DNA from: Unio delphinus
Lineage: Eukaryota; Mollusca; Bivalvia; Unionida; Unionidae
Assembly: GCA_029339505.1 (NCBI GenBank)
Contig: JAQISU010000081.1
Span: forward strand, 17,770,001 to 17,834,000
Reading direction: 5' to 3'
DNA: 64,000 nt
The translations under genes and the position numbers were made by a program. The notes under the pieces were generated by a model. The model had not been told where the DNA came from and made no database searches. It saw only the letters and a program-made list of their open reading frames with translations. The stretch's first letter is position 1. Each line of letters opens with the position of its first letter. Positions 1 to 14,000 of this stretch are shown here, one piece after another.

Positions 1-516
1 ATTTTTTGGGTAAGATCTTTGGCATATTACATCATTTTGGTTCTGGACTTGGTATATTGGTGCAAACCCCTTCATGAGTGCATACTGGCTGCAACACTAG
101 AAAAACGATGATAACGAAAACGCTAATTAAAGTTACCTGCATCTTAAACTTGCACTCTAAACAATAAAAAAAAAATATCCTTGACTTTTTTAAAAACTAA
201 TTTAACTTGAATATGTTGATAATATGGTCACAGATATATCAATGACCAGAATTTTGTCATAGAAATGTCCATGTTATGGAGATGGTGACCTTAATATGTT
301 CAGGTGAGCTTATACTGGTCATTCTGAATTAATGTCTAGATTTTAGATCAAACTAAATTTAAAAATCAAATTTAATAATGGCCTTGCCATGGAGACTTGA
401 TATATTAAATAGACTTTAAATTCATCATGCACATTTTTGTCAGTTTATATACTTGCTTGGATATATCTCTAAAGAAACTCGTACAAAATCTTAATCTTTA
501 TCTCTAAAGAAACTCG

Positions 517-593
517 TACTATACCCTGGGACAGTATGTTCAGTTTGTCCATCAATGATGGCCAAACTGAACATACTGTCCCAGGGTATAGTA
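517..593. repeat. Near-perfect inverted repeat (hairpin)
   Basis: Arms 517-547 and 563-593 are perfectly complementary over 31 bp. After one mismatch, a further 5 bp pair (549-553 with 557-561) around a 3-base loop. It lies in the SAFB-like intron after exon 11. Just upstream a ~20-bp segment is repeated directly (about 465-485 and 500-519). Confidence 0.9.
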
Positions 594-764
594 TGTTTTG
601 GCAGAATCACTCTAGATACACATCTTTAGATATATGTCTTAAACGAAGCAATATGCTTAATAAGATTTAAAAAAAACAAAAAGTACAGAGAAGTCCTCTG
701 GATCAGTTACAAAAAGATGATATCACATCCTAAAATGATGAAACAAAATAGAAAATCGTAGTAC

Positions 765-914
765 TCTTTCAACTGAAATCATTTTGCCATGAAGTTCAGT
801 ACGATGAAAATGCTGAATACACTTGGTAGCTTCATCTGCAGTTAACATGGTGACAAATCCATAACACCGAGATCCAGGACTACGAGCATTTGTAACAACC
901 TTGGCACCAACAAC
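765..914 (-). CDS. SAFB: SAFB-like exon 11 (RRM C-terminal half)
   Basis: It has exactly 50 codons, phase 0 both ends, and a catttcag acceptor. It contains [20 protein letters not shown] and the [11 protein letters not shown] end of the RRM, almost identical to vertebrate SAFB. The donor is GTACTA, a weak match to consensus, but it falls exactly where the conserved protein would continue (AK in vertebrates). The next exon lies left of the window. Confidence 0.96.
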
Positions 915-3900
915 CTGAAATGGGATAGAAACATATTGTACATGAAGTTTGTTATTTTTCAAATTTACAACTTCCTATCTTGAGAAATGAATTTTTCACT
1001 TGTCTAAATTTGGACAAGTTATAATTTAAATATTCACCCTCAGTGAAAGGCGTAACACTAAGTTGGTACCTTTAACCCTAATCCTAAGATTATGCAGTGC
1101 AAATTCAGATGCAAAGGTCAAATAATAGCCTATAACTGCATAATGTCAGCCAAAAGAAGCCTTAAAAGTCTCCATGCTGCAGGCCCCAAATGTCTGATTC
1201 CAGTTTTTTTTTAAACTTCTGGTTTGTCCAGTTTACTGTCATGAAAATGTGTTGCAATGGGGTGGAACAAAACATTCGAGCAACCTGATGGATAAAGTTT
1301 TACTGTATTTATATCACAACAGAAATACATATTAAGTAGCAGGTAGCAACTTACTGCTTGATCCTGAAGCAAATATATTTATGAATATGCGAAAACGATT
1401 ACTCAATGCAAGACTGAAATGCCCATTCGTATTATCTGTATCTGTTAGTGTTTGTCTTTCATCTTCACTTTGAAGATGCTTGCTCGAAAATTCAATCAAG
1501 CACTTAAACACTAATCATCTTACATTTAAAGGTCCACGATTTTCCTGGAAATACATCATTAAGTTCCTTAACTGAATTCACATTAAAAACAAAACCTTGA
1601 CAGGATGGAAGCAATTGCACTTAACAAGAATGTGCTCCACTGACCATGTACATTGGCAGGGCACTCTTACATAACTGGTTTGATTTTATGAAGGTTTGTT
1701 TGTGGAGTTTTCTTTCCACATATTTAGCCAAGTATATAAACGGGCAGAAAGGTCATTCATTAAACCATATTTCCTTGTGATGTTACCTATCCCCATGTAA
1801 AAAAAAATATAGTATTTAATATGCTATTTCTTTATGAAAGCTTTTCTAATAAAAGCTTATCTGATGAGATGGTCTATTCTGTTATAAATATCTTATAGCA
1901 ATTTTTTGGACACCAGTGAAGTACATCATTTATAATTTTTTCTATGGTTTTGCATTAGCAGGTTGTTAGTGAAAAGGAATGGCAGTTGTTGTAGGGTTTA
2001 CTGCCATTTTTCAGCACATGATAGGCTATACATGGCAGTCAGTATTAATGGTGGAGAAGGTCCCTTGGAAAGAACCTCCGACCCACAAGCTACTGACAAG
2101 GTTTCTCACATACCTACATAGGCTGAATCCGAGACTCGAACCCACACAGGCAGAGGGGAGATGGCAGTGATCCATAATGGCGAGTGCTTTAGACCACTTG
2201 GGGCCCCTATGATAGTTGTATAAGATCAGAATGGCAATCCTGCCAACCCTACTACGACCTTCTCAGTAAAGCTATTTTTTTCCTGTAAGTTGTGCCAGTT
2301 TTCAGTATGTGTAACAAAATATAATGTTCTGTTTGAAAACACATTAAAGTCCAGAAATTGTGATCCACCTGTAATAAACATTGGGTTCAACTTTTTTCAA
2401 GTTTGTCAAGTTAACTTTAACCTTAATTATCTCCAGTCCTTTTCATGAACTGCAGTTCCAAACCATAGAGTTGAATGGCTTCTTGACACAACCTGCTGTT
2501 AACAAAATACAATTTTCATCACATCATATCTGCAATTTAAACCATTGGTACTAAAGTAAATTTACTGATTCCCATGTAAATTCCAGTGAATCTAATATAA
2601 ATCTGGATTTGAATCAAGCAGAGAAGCCAGTATCTAGATTTTAACGCAATCATTTTTAAGCTTTGATTCCACAAGTCCATATTTTAGTTTAATTCCATAA
2701 CACCTATGGCAACATTGTAACGGTTGGTTTTGTTGGTTTAGGGTTTAACGCCATTTTTCAGCACACGATAGATTATACATGGCAGCCAGTATTATTGGTG
2801 GAGGAACAACCGGGAAACCCCCCGGAAAGAACCACCGACTTACGAGAAGCTTTCTCATGTAACTACAATAGCCGAATCTTAGACTCGAACCAACACAGGT
2901 GAGATGGCAGTGATCTGTAACGGAAAGTGCTTTAAACCACTTGGCCCCCCTTGTAATGGTTGGCAAATCTGGTATGTTCTTTTTCAGGTTTATGCCTTAT
3001 CCTCATCAGAAGGAAGGCATTTCAAAAGTTCATTTCAATCAGTAAATTCAAACCGGGTCTACTTGGGAGTCTTTCTTTTGTCCAAATTATTAGTAGCAGA
3101 AATTTTAAATAGATGTTGCATCAGGGTAGCAAAATCAACACACAGGAAGTAAATTTGTTGCTGGCTAAAGTGTACTTCAAACATACACAAGACCCAAGAT
3201 TAGATCTAATGTAGATAACCTACAGCCAACATTACTTAGGGGGATGACCATTGTAAGAGACCACTTACCTTCCCATATTTGCTAAATAATGATTTCAGGT
3301 CAGTTGCTCTTGTTGATGCGGACAGTCCACTCACCCACAAATTACGACCGCTTGCTGAAAAGAAATTTTAAGTCTTTCAGATTATTTGCACTAAACAGTC
3401 TCCAATAGTATTTTGGAAAAGATGGCAAGGTTTCTATTATTCCAAAAAGACATAATCCAAGATAATCTTAAAATTCTAGAATTTGTTAAATCATTGTAAA
3501 GATTATAATGTGCATGATTTTGTTTGCACAAAGTGTATACAAACATGTACAAGTCTATTTGATGGAAATGGGTGTACTGTCTTTTTGGGCACCCAATACA
3601 TCAATCATAAACTCACTAAATATTAACAATGACATTGTTGTATGTCAAATTAAATAAATGAGAAAATGCAAAAATCAAATCAATTCAAAATCACCCTAAG
3701 CTGAAATTAATGTTCTAACCCAATAATTACTGGCCTAATCTATGCTCATATATATCCTGCCGAGTTGATAAGATGCAACCTAAAATAAAATGAATAGCAT
3801 CAGTGATTGTCCATGCTAATGAGAAATGTACAAATCAAATGGACTCTAGATCAGGCCAAGCTGAAATTAATGAATGTTCTAAATCAAAAATTATTGGCTT

Positions 3901-6900
3901 ATCTATGATCTTCCATCACATACATACATATCCTGCAAAGTTAATAAGACACAACCTAAAATAAAATGGATAGCAGCAGTGATTGTACTTGCTAGATAAG
4001 CTGATTTTGTCTTTGTTACTTTGAACTTACACCAAAAATTTAAGAAAATAAGCAAAAATCAATTATGTTTTTTACCTTTCTCATCCTTTGTCTTCTCAGT
4101 TTTGGTAGTGGAACTGGAAAAATGCAAGCCAATAGCATTAGACAAATGAAAGAAACTAATAAAAGGTAAGTCATCTAGCACTAAATTTTCTTTTATGAAA
4201 TTTTCACCCAATCATTCAAAGTGCACAATCACAGACGCTTCTCTCCAATTCCAATATATTCTCTTTTCATCCAACTAATATATAAAGTGTATATAAGAAG
4301 ATATAAAGAAAAAAAAATGATATTCAGCCATTTTTAAGACCAATTATTTAAAGATTATTCATCTGTCCACATATTTTAGAAACAATAGATTTGGTCTTTT
4401 TCTTGTACAAATTACAAGTTTTGATGGATTTTGTGTACAGATAGAGAGCATGATAAAAAATGGGAATAACCCTGACTAAAGAAGATGAAAAGCTGAAGCA
4501 GTAGTAGACTGTGGTAGTGCTGTTTGTATAGGAATTGGTCTAAGTTGAAATCATGGTGTAAAGAAAGAAAGAGAAAAGGAAGCAACTTTCTTTATCATTA
4601 TTCCTTCCAGATTTGTTTTCTTGAACAGGTTACATGGACACAGCTGGAGAGAACTAGAAGTCAGCAGAAAAACAGAAGCCGTTTCAAAACACCATTTAAC
4701 AAAACAAAGCAATTCACAAATTTGAATATTGATGTAAAACAACATTTAAAAAAATACTGGTCTCCTCAACAACTGGCTACAAAAAGGACATCCTTCTTAG
4801 ACAGGACATTAAAATTATCTATGTGACCTGTGTCACTTTAAAAGGAATACTGAGGTTTTTTTTTTAAAAAAATGGCTACATTTAAAAATGTAGGTTCAGC
4901 AATGTATGAACAGACACTAAATGGCATCTAATGATGAATAAATTTCAAAGCAAACTTTTTTTTTCCCTGTCTGCAACATCTTAATCCTGCCATTCTAGCA
5001 CTTGTCAGACGTTTCTTGCAGGTCTAAACAATGGTATGGGAGAAAGCATGTTGTCTCTAATTGGTAGTGGAAGGAAACAATTACATGGTATACAAACCAA
5101 ACAAACCTCTTAGTGGTCTTAGCATCTTTCTCCTCTTTCTTAGGCTCCAATTTTTTCTCTGCAGCTTTAGTATCTGTTTTAGTGGCTCCTGCCTGAGGCT
5201 TTTCGTCAGGTTTTACCTCAGTTTTGACCTCCTTTTTCTCCTCACATACCTTCTCTTCCTTCTCCACCTCCTTTGCTGTGGTGTCCTGACCTTCTACCCG
5301 TTCCTCAGTTGCTGCAACAGAGTTGCTCTGTTCCTTTGGTGTATTAAGGAGGTCTGCATCCAAGTCATTCTGGGTATCATCAACATGCACATCTAAAGAC
5401 TCATTTTCTGGATCCATTTTAGCAACAGATGTAACTGTAGTGTTAATGGCTCCTACCGTCAAACCATCATCTTTCGTTGCCTCAAGGGCAGGTTTTTCAG
5501 CCACTGCAGGTATAACATTTTTGCTGGTATCTGCAACATCTCCTGCACTGGTTGAAGAAGCCTGAAGATCACTTGACGTTGTTGCATTTGTTGATAGAGT
5601 GGTAGCAATTTTGGTGGGGGTGTTTGATTCTTCTGCAGAAGCTCTTGCCTGGCTCTCTGGTGCAGATTTTGAAACTTCTGGACTGGCCTCACTTTTCTCT
5701 TTTGTTTTGACATCTTCAGCAACTGCCTTGGTGGGCCTAGATGTCGAGGCTAAAGAAAGTCAAGTCAGAAACAATGTGTGATTGACGTGTTCAAAATTTG
5801 CGCAGGTATTCTGAAAACAGTTGCCCATGCATGTGTCATACACCCATCTACTTACCTTTTAATTTAGGTATATATATGTATATATATATTATTTTTACAA
5901 CTACAAAAAAAAATCAGGTGTGATATGGGGGGAACATGTTAGAAGAAACTTGAAGCTTAATTTACATCAACTTGCACATTTTATTTAATATTGCTAGAAC
6001 TTTTACAATAGTCAATCTACCTGTATTGATAGTTAGTGATAATGCACAGCTCTCTAACATATCCAATTAAAATCAATGATGCCCCATTGCCATCTGCTTT
6101 GCCCCTTCTGTGGCTGCTAAACTATCAGTTGATATCCTTGGATCCGCTTGAATGAGGGCGTGTAGTTCATCAGCCTTTCTCTAAACAGCATCATAACATC
6201 TGGAAACACACCTTTATCCCAATCTATAATGCATCAACATAAAATGGATTTTTAACAGTCCACCTTGTCCTATTAGTTTCTCACAAATGAATGACTTGTG
6301 ACATTTACAAATTTCCATCAAGTCTGTCTGATCACAATTTTTCCAGTTATGGGAAATTAATCTCCCAAATTTGTAAAATGTTGCTTTCAAGTTCTGTCTA
6401 ATGTAGCACTCCATCTTTCCAAAGTATCTGAAAAGTGATTCATCTTCTGAGCATCAAAACAAAATGGCATCCACTGATGAAATCAATTTCTAGTTTGTTT
6501 ACAACATCCTTTTCAATGTTGTGGATCTTCTCTAACATCCTCAAAGCACAGGAAAATGAACTTCTGCACAGCTTGCCAACATATAAGTACAGGATATTCT
6601 TTGTTTTGCAATTACTACAACTCAAAGAATACAATATTTTGAGCTATAAATATGCCCCAAAACAACATGCCTTTTATATCCTTGGTCCTTTAAAAATCAG
6701 GTATTCCGGTTGTCACAAAAGCCTTCAGAGCAACATTTACAGGCTTCTCTCGTTATCAATTAATTCATCTTGGAATTCTTCAAACTTTTCAAGAGAATTA
6801 AGGTAAAGTTCCAACTGCTGTAGGTATGCCTTGTCCTTGTACAAGTTTCTTATTATTAACCACCTTTTATCTGCTCTCCAAAAGAGGCTTCTCCTGATGC

Positions 6901-9900
6901 TATAAAATACACCAATGCCTCTTTCCGACCTTGCCCCAAGACATGCAGTGTTAGGCCAACTGTTGAAACAAATGCAATAACATTCGCACCAATCTTTTCA
7001 CAATAGTATATGTGTCAGCCTGGATAAAACATGCTGGTGAAATGGAATCCATCTTTACAACAGATGTAATGCAATATCTCTGATAAAAGGTTGCTGTATT
7101 GCTTCTTATTCCTCATTGGATAGTCTCATTTCCAGAAGCAAACAAGTCATGAATTTTGCAAACTATAGCAGTCAGATGGTCTTCAGAAAACAGCACGAGC
7201 ACAATATTTACAAGTTTGTTTATAAAAATCAAAAAAGTATCTTTTACCACAAATGTCAAGTGGCATTTTAGATACCAAATCCAGTTTATACTCATGCATC
7301 ACTTGTTGATACCCAGGATCTCTTCAAGACATCAGGATGCTTCTAATGCACCTCCAACATCTATTGGTTGAAGCCTTCATGGTGGTTACTGGGGCTGTTG
7401 TTGGAAATGTGCCATGCCTGCCAATCGGTCACAGGCAGTACGAACAAAATGGCAGATGGGGTGCTCTGAACAACCAAAGCAAGGAAAAGTTTTCATTAAA
7501 CTAATTTGTTTGAATGTCATATTATGAACCTAATGTAAATGAATCAATTACAAACTTTATGAATGCTGTTTATCAAGGTTACTGAGATGCATCACACCTG
7601 ATTTTAACCCATGTTTAAATTTGTGGGATATTTTTTCAAAAGGGAGTTGCAACATGCAAGTGGATTTTTTTAAAAACATTACTTTATTCTTTAAATGCAA
7701 AAGAAATTTTGAAGGACAAGAAAGAGTCTGTGTTAGTCCTCTTCCATACAATACCTGACTCTGTTTGTTTTTCCTGCTCATCAGTTACTAGCTGCTCTTC
7801 CACTTCCTGCAAAATTTTGAAAGCCTTTAATCTCCACTTTGAAACTAGCATACTGTAACGTTACAATGGGGGGGGGGGGGGATTTGGATTTCGGCATTGC
7901 AAGTCCTATTAAGAGCATAAATGCTATCTATGTGGAACATATTTCTTTTTAGAACTCGTGAACTCTCCATATGGGGTAAAAAGAAAACTGATTAAAGCCA
8001 CAAAAAAATTTAAAACATGCTCATAAAAAATGACTTAAAATTATAACATCACATTTAAAAACTATGAAGTTGCATCAACTGACATTTGTAAAATAAAAAG
8101 CAGGACTAGATTAATAACACAATTTGTTTGCACTGGTCTTAAACTTTCAAAATAACCACTCCGGTGGCTTAGTGGTTAGAGCGTCCGCGCGGAAGCTGGA
8201 TGTTGTGGTTTTGATTCCCGGCCAAATCATACCAAAGACTTACAAAAGTGGTACTAACAGCTGCCTCGTTTGGCGCTCAGCATTAAGAGGTTAGTGTTAG
8301 GATTGGTTGGCCTGGTGTCATGATAATGTGACTGAGTCATCATGCTACATGTCTGCGACACAATGCCCCGGTACTAGACATCACTATAAACTTCCTCAGC
8401 AGACACCGTAGCGATATGACAGAAAAATTGTTAAAGCTATGTTAAAAATCACACACACATAACTTTTAAAAGCAGAAATCCAGACTGGTTAACAGTACAG
8501 TAACTTGATCTAGGTGTTTTGCATGAAGTATGATAAACGTTTAGTTGGTGTCCCAACATCTTGCAATGTAATTCTACTATGGGCTCTATATTTAATGTAG
8601 TTACAATGGCACCCAGAACATGGGATTCTGCTGCAAATGTGAGTTTGGGTCAACATTAAGTTTCCAGTGTGAACTACCAAACAATAAGCAACTGATTTCA
8701 ACGATCAAAGTATAACAAGCAAAGATTTATCACAATATATTCCGCTTAAATTTACATGTCCAATGGGAAAGTGGGGAAAATAATCTTTATTTATGGACTA
8801 CAGAGTGCCATCTAGCAACTGTCGATGGAAAGAGATTATGGATGTCTGTCAGTGCAATTAAATATTCTGATCCTATATTTATAGATTTTTATCATTTTTA
8901 CTTTTATATATAATGTATATTTTACAGATTTTTTTACTATACCTTTCAAACTGTATACTGTATTTCTTTGTTTACATTTATCTTTTGAAAGCACTGATAC
9001 GCACACATCCCAAAAGAATAACATCGTTATGATACATGTGGCTAATCACCAGAGAACGATTTTTTGAAAATCACCAAGTTTAAAGTTTACTTGTTAAATA
9101 TAATGCAATGGAACTGACACATATGTAAAATTTCTGAGCATCATAATGACTTGCTAAGTCAATGACTAAAGCACAATCAAATCCTCACAATCTATATTTT
9201 ACATACCATTGGTTTTTCTTCTGCAGATGCATCAGCTATAGTGCTTTCTTCTTCAGTCTCCATATTAGGACCAATCTCAATGTTATCTGGTTCTCCAACT
9301 ATATCTGTCAAAGATTCATCTTCTCCTACCACTGGCTTCAAATCAATCTACATTTAAAACAATGAAAATATAAAAGAAAAGCTTTATCCCTTTAGCACAT
9401 GGCTTCACAAATATAGATACAATTTGCAACAAGTTTCATTCTTGTCATCTACATTTTGTTGATAGCATTTTAAGGATGCCGATTTCTGGTCCAAAAACAT
9501 ATGTCCTTAAACCTGAACAGATACTGATGGGTTTCATCTCGGCTAATCATTACATCATTGCAAACAAATCTGTCCAGAACACATCAGTGCAAGTCTCAAA
9601 CTTTCTCATTGGTTAAGGATCCTTTTGATGATATTAAAGTATTTTTACATATCAAGTCCTATGTATACCATGTAAATCCACCTGAAATAACAATCCTACC
9701 TCATGTAACCATTTCTAATTTCATTGTTACACTGAGGTATTCCAGCAGATCCAACAACCAATCATAAGCATCTTGCACCATTTTAAAGTTTTGGATCTTT
9801 TGGTCATGCAACTAGATTCAAATATCTATGGATTTGTCATGTGACTGTTATGTGAACTTAGGAATCAAGCATCTTTACAGTAGATATTTGAAATTACCTA

Positions 9901-10962
9901 TTATAATGGATATCTTACTCAGTTCATTTAACTTGCAATTAGATGAAGGAAAAAGTAAACAAAACCGGACAGGCAATATTAGTTATATCGGTTATTTGGC
10001 AAAGCAACCAAAACTCATAAGTGAATGAGATAAAGTAGCATCTGAATGAGGGTCGATTTATCACAATACAGTGACAATTGCCTCGATTAAATTGTCATGT
10101 TCTACAGTAACAACAGTCGCATTGTTTTTGAAAGTAAACTCAATCTTGTCCGTTTTATGCAAAGCAAGATAAACTATAAATTCCATTAAATCTGAGAATC
10201 AATTTTTATATTTCTGAAGAAAACTCAATTACACTGAAACATGAAATTCACTTTAAAATGAGATAGTCTTGCAGTTTCCACTCAAAGATTATTATTTATT
10301 GGGCTGTTAAATTGGTCTGCAGCAAACACTAGAATTCAGACCAAAAAATAATAAATAGTTCATAAAGTTGTGTCATGATGAAAGTACAACACTATTCTCA
10401 GTAAATTTAAAAACACCACAGCAAGTGTGCATATTACTCTTACCATTTCCACATCATCATCTAGTATTTGATCCTCAGTCAATCCATCAAGTTTGACATT
10501 ATCTTCATTTCCCTTTTCAACCTCATTCCCTTGGTTTTCATCCTGGAAACAGAAGAGTTAAATCCTTCATCTGAAAATGTCTCGGCATTCGCCAACATGG
10601 CAATACTGGTGAAACTAAACTTTTGCCACATTTCCATATTATCAACAGTGATGGACACATTTTATCTAGATTACACTTACGGTCACAATATTTCATTCTA
10701 TCAATGGTTATAGTATCTCATTTTATCCGGGGCCCCGAGTGGCCGAGTAGTCTAAAGCGCTGTCCGTTACGGACCACTGCCATCTCACCTCTGTCTGCGT
10801 GTGTTCGAGTCTAAGATTCGGCAAATGTAGTTATGTGAGAAAGCTTGCCAGTAGCTTCTCGTGGGTCGGTGGTTCTTTCCGGGCTTTGTCCGGTTTCTTC
10901 CTCCACCATTAATACTGGCCGCCATGTATAGCCTATATTGTGCTGAAAAATGGCGTTAAACC

Positions 10963-11011
<49 letters not shown>

Positions 11012-14000
11012 CATTTTATCCTAAATACACCTATGGTCATATCTACAATATAAGCAACTCGTCTCAATAGAAACATTTGTTAAATATCACAAATAATTGT
11101 GAAATTAGCAATCAGTAAACAAAATTGTTACAGCATGCATGTGCAGCGAAATGTTTAAAAAGTGGATTGGAAAGTACTTGCTGGCTTGAAAATCTATCAA
11201 TATCATAACAGACAACAATTCAACTTAGGATGATAACTGTAGTGGGACTAGATTGATGGTAGGAATGATTCTGATGATAATGATGAATTAAATAATGGAT
11301 TAGAACTGTGAGAAGTTGATGGAAGAGATATTACATGGCTTCATGCAGTGGTCGACAGTGATTTGGAGAATGAAATGGACATTAAACGAGTCCAAGGGTC
11401 AGTGGCAATTTTTCACCTCAGTTGCAGCTTTGATTTTTTGGGGAGAAATTTTGATGTCCAATTTTAATAAACGTCTGATGTTGCACTACAAGTTCAAGAA
11501 ACTTCCGATTTGGACCAAAATACTGGAAACTGAATTGTCATTATTTTATTCTAATAATATTAGAGCATTGCATTCATCTTCATGGACAAAAAAATTCTAC
11601 TGAATTCACTGGATATGATGTATAAAAATGTAATGCAATTACAGAGCAGCCACACTTTTGATTGTGTGACTAGGCAACCAGCCAACCAAACTAAAACTTT
11701 TTCAGCAAGGCCATCAATTTTTTCCCCCTTGGTTGATTAATTTTCATAACAGTGTTTAAAAAATTCATATCGTGCTATTGTCTACATGCAAAATTAAATT
11801 GAGAAAGTCCAGAAGTGTGATGTGGGTCAAATATAATGAATACAAACATTATGATAAACAAGTTTTGTAAAACTGAAGGTTTGTCAAGAATAGTTATATT
11901 CAAAAATCCTTTGCAGTATGGTAGTTAAACTAAAAGCAATTCTAAAGCCAACTAAATTTGCCACACATCTTCTCCACATTTGTTTTACAGATCGTCATCA
12001 ATACCAGATGTTGATAGCACAGGTCATGTAGTAGACCTGTCATTTATAGGCTATATGCCAGACCAGCATTCATGCCAACCCCTGACGTGGAAACAGCGTA
12101 ATCCAAGTAGAAAAGCTCAATTCACATAAAAAATGCCAAAATTTCAATAAACATTGACTTTTTTGCCACTGTTATCTTTTAACATCCTTTACTGGTTCAT
12201 GTTTTCATATGTAGCACTTTTAGCTTTACACACACATTGACTAGAATCCATCTTAAGACTTTTAGCTCCAAATATTAAAATCCTTTCACATGGCCTGAAC
12301 TATGTTATGTGATGCTGCATTTGTATCGCCATATTTAGATTTTTTTTTAAAATTCTTTTTTGCCTTTTTCTAATCCATCTGTGAAATTTTTGAAAGAGAT
12401 ATTTTTGCTCTCATATATGCATCGACTAAAATAAATAGACTTTTTAGCACCAAATACCTATAGACTGGTTCTGCAGTAAATATGAATTAGAACAAAGAAT
12501 ATGCAAGTAAAGATTAAAATTAGAAAACCAGTCTGTTCTCTCCTCAATAAGCCATACAGATGCTTATAAATAGAATTTGAGGTCAAAAGTTTGAAAACAG
12601 AACAAGGTTAGCTATAAATAGAACATGATACTGTTATGAAACTGCACGCAAGTACACGGACAAGCATACTCTTATATTGTAGTTATGTAAACGCGGTCTT
12701 TTCTAATACGGACTGTGGAAATAATAGCATGTTAATAAAAACGAGAAAACAAATAATTGATTTATTTTGGAAAGTGGATATACTGAAAAAGCGTAATCCA
12801 TATACGTTTATGCATAACGCGTAAATTAGTGAAAAAAAGTGTAATGATTACGCCCAAAGCGTAATGGTTGGCATGTATGGACAAGTCACATTTAAAGATG
12901 CAATTCATGAAGGAATTGGTAGTCTTGGAATTTCTTTTATTTAAAAACATAAGTATGCTCTGAATTGCATCTGCCAAATGATCAGCATAAAATGATGTAT
13001 TTTTGCAATCATAAGCTTTTGACATTTTCCAAGAGCTGCATTCTGATTCTGAAACTGACATTTTTAATCTTTTTATAAAAGCCAATAGAAATGGCTGTAC
13101 TCTCACAATCACATGAAGCTTCAATTGCAAAAATTTCACAAGACTGGTACCTTGTCTGCTAACAGATCATCTTCCACTAGATCATCCAATTCCACATAGG
13201 TCTCTTGATTTTCTTCATCTTGAGGATCAGTTGCTACTACCTCTTCATCTTCATCATCATCATCATCATCTATCACAGTCTCCTCTTCATCATCATCTTC
13301 ATCCTATGAAGTTACAAAAGAGAAACACTTTTATAACATGGCATATAAAACTTCATTTGCAGTTCATTACTTCAATTACAAAATTACATCCTGCTCAACA
13401 TCAAAATGTGGTCTATAATGTAAGAGTAAAAATGCTATTCAGTGTACTAAAGGCTTCATTTAGTGTGTTGTACAGTGTATCCCCTAGGGATGCAAGACAG
13501 TCAAAAGTCTCCTTGGTGTCAAAACTGAGGGTAAAATGAAAAATCTGGCAGTCTCTGAAGCGCAAATGAGGATAAAGGGAAACAATGATGTTATAGAAAA
13601 ACAAGACCAAAATATGGCAGCACCTTTATTGTTGTACAAATTTATTTGAATTGTAAAGTCACCAAAATGTCACTCACAGGTCAAGCTAGACTTGAAATTT
13701 AGAAATAAGCGACTTCTTTTGGACAAAACAGGGAGAAGCTCAAGGTGAAGAGCAAGACGGAGCAATGCAAGAAATGCTGTGCATGTGTGCTTGTGTGCAT
13801 AACCAACAGAAAACTATGTGCTGTATGTATATTACAAACATTTGCATTGTACTCGCACATAAAAGTACAATGTAATCAATTTTGTTGGTATTCATCCTTA
13901 CTTGTTCTAAACGAGATATTCCTTACACTAGGAAATCGCACGTTGCAAACAAAGTACATGTATTTAAAATTTTGACCCAAGTTCTAATTAGCAAGTAAAT

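Noticed and set aside
4524..4826. Plus-strand open frame of 100 codons
   Set aside because: It lies antisense in a SAFB-like intron, has no recognisable domain and is Lys/Gln/Ser-rich as expected from AT-rich DNA.
5061..5781. Several plus-strand and alternative minus-strand frames
   Set aside because: They are shadows of SAFB-like exon 8, whose biased composition keeps other frames open.
6214..6806. Possible decayed transposase in SAFB-like intron 7
   Set aside because: I could not match any motif on either strand; open stretches are short and unsupported.
10729..10810. tRNA gene (Leu/Ser-like)
   Set aside because: Boxes A and B are recognisable, but the sequence is the head of a SINE with body, poly(A) and target duplication; the same holds for the other SINE heads.
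13231..13539. Plus-strand frame with a His-rich start
   Set aside because: It is the complement of the GAT/GAA-rich acidic exon 4 of the SAFB-like gene.
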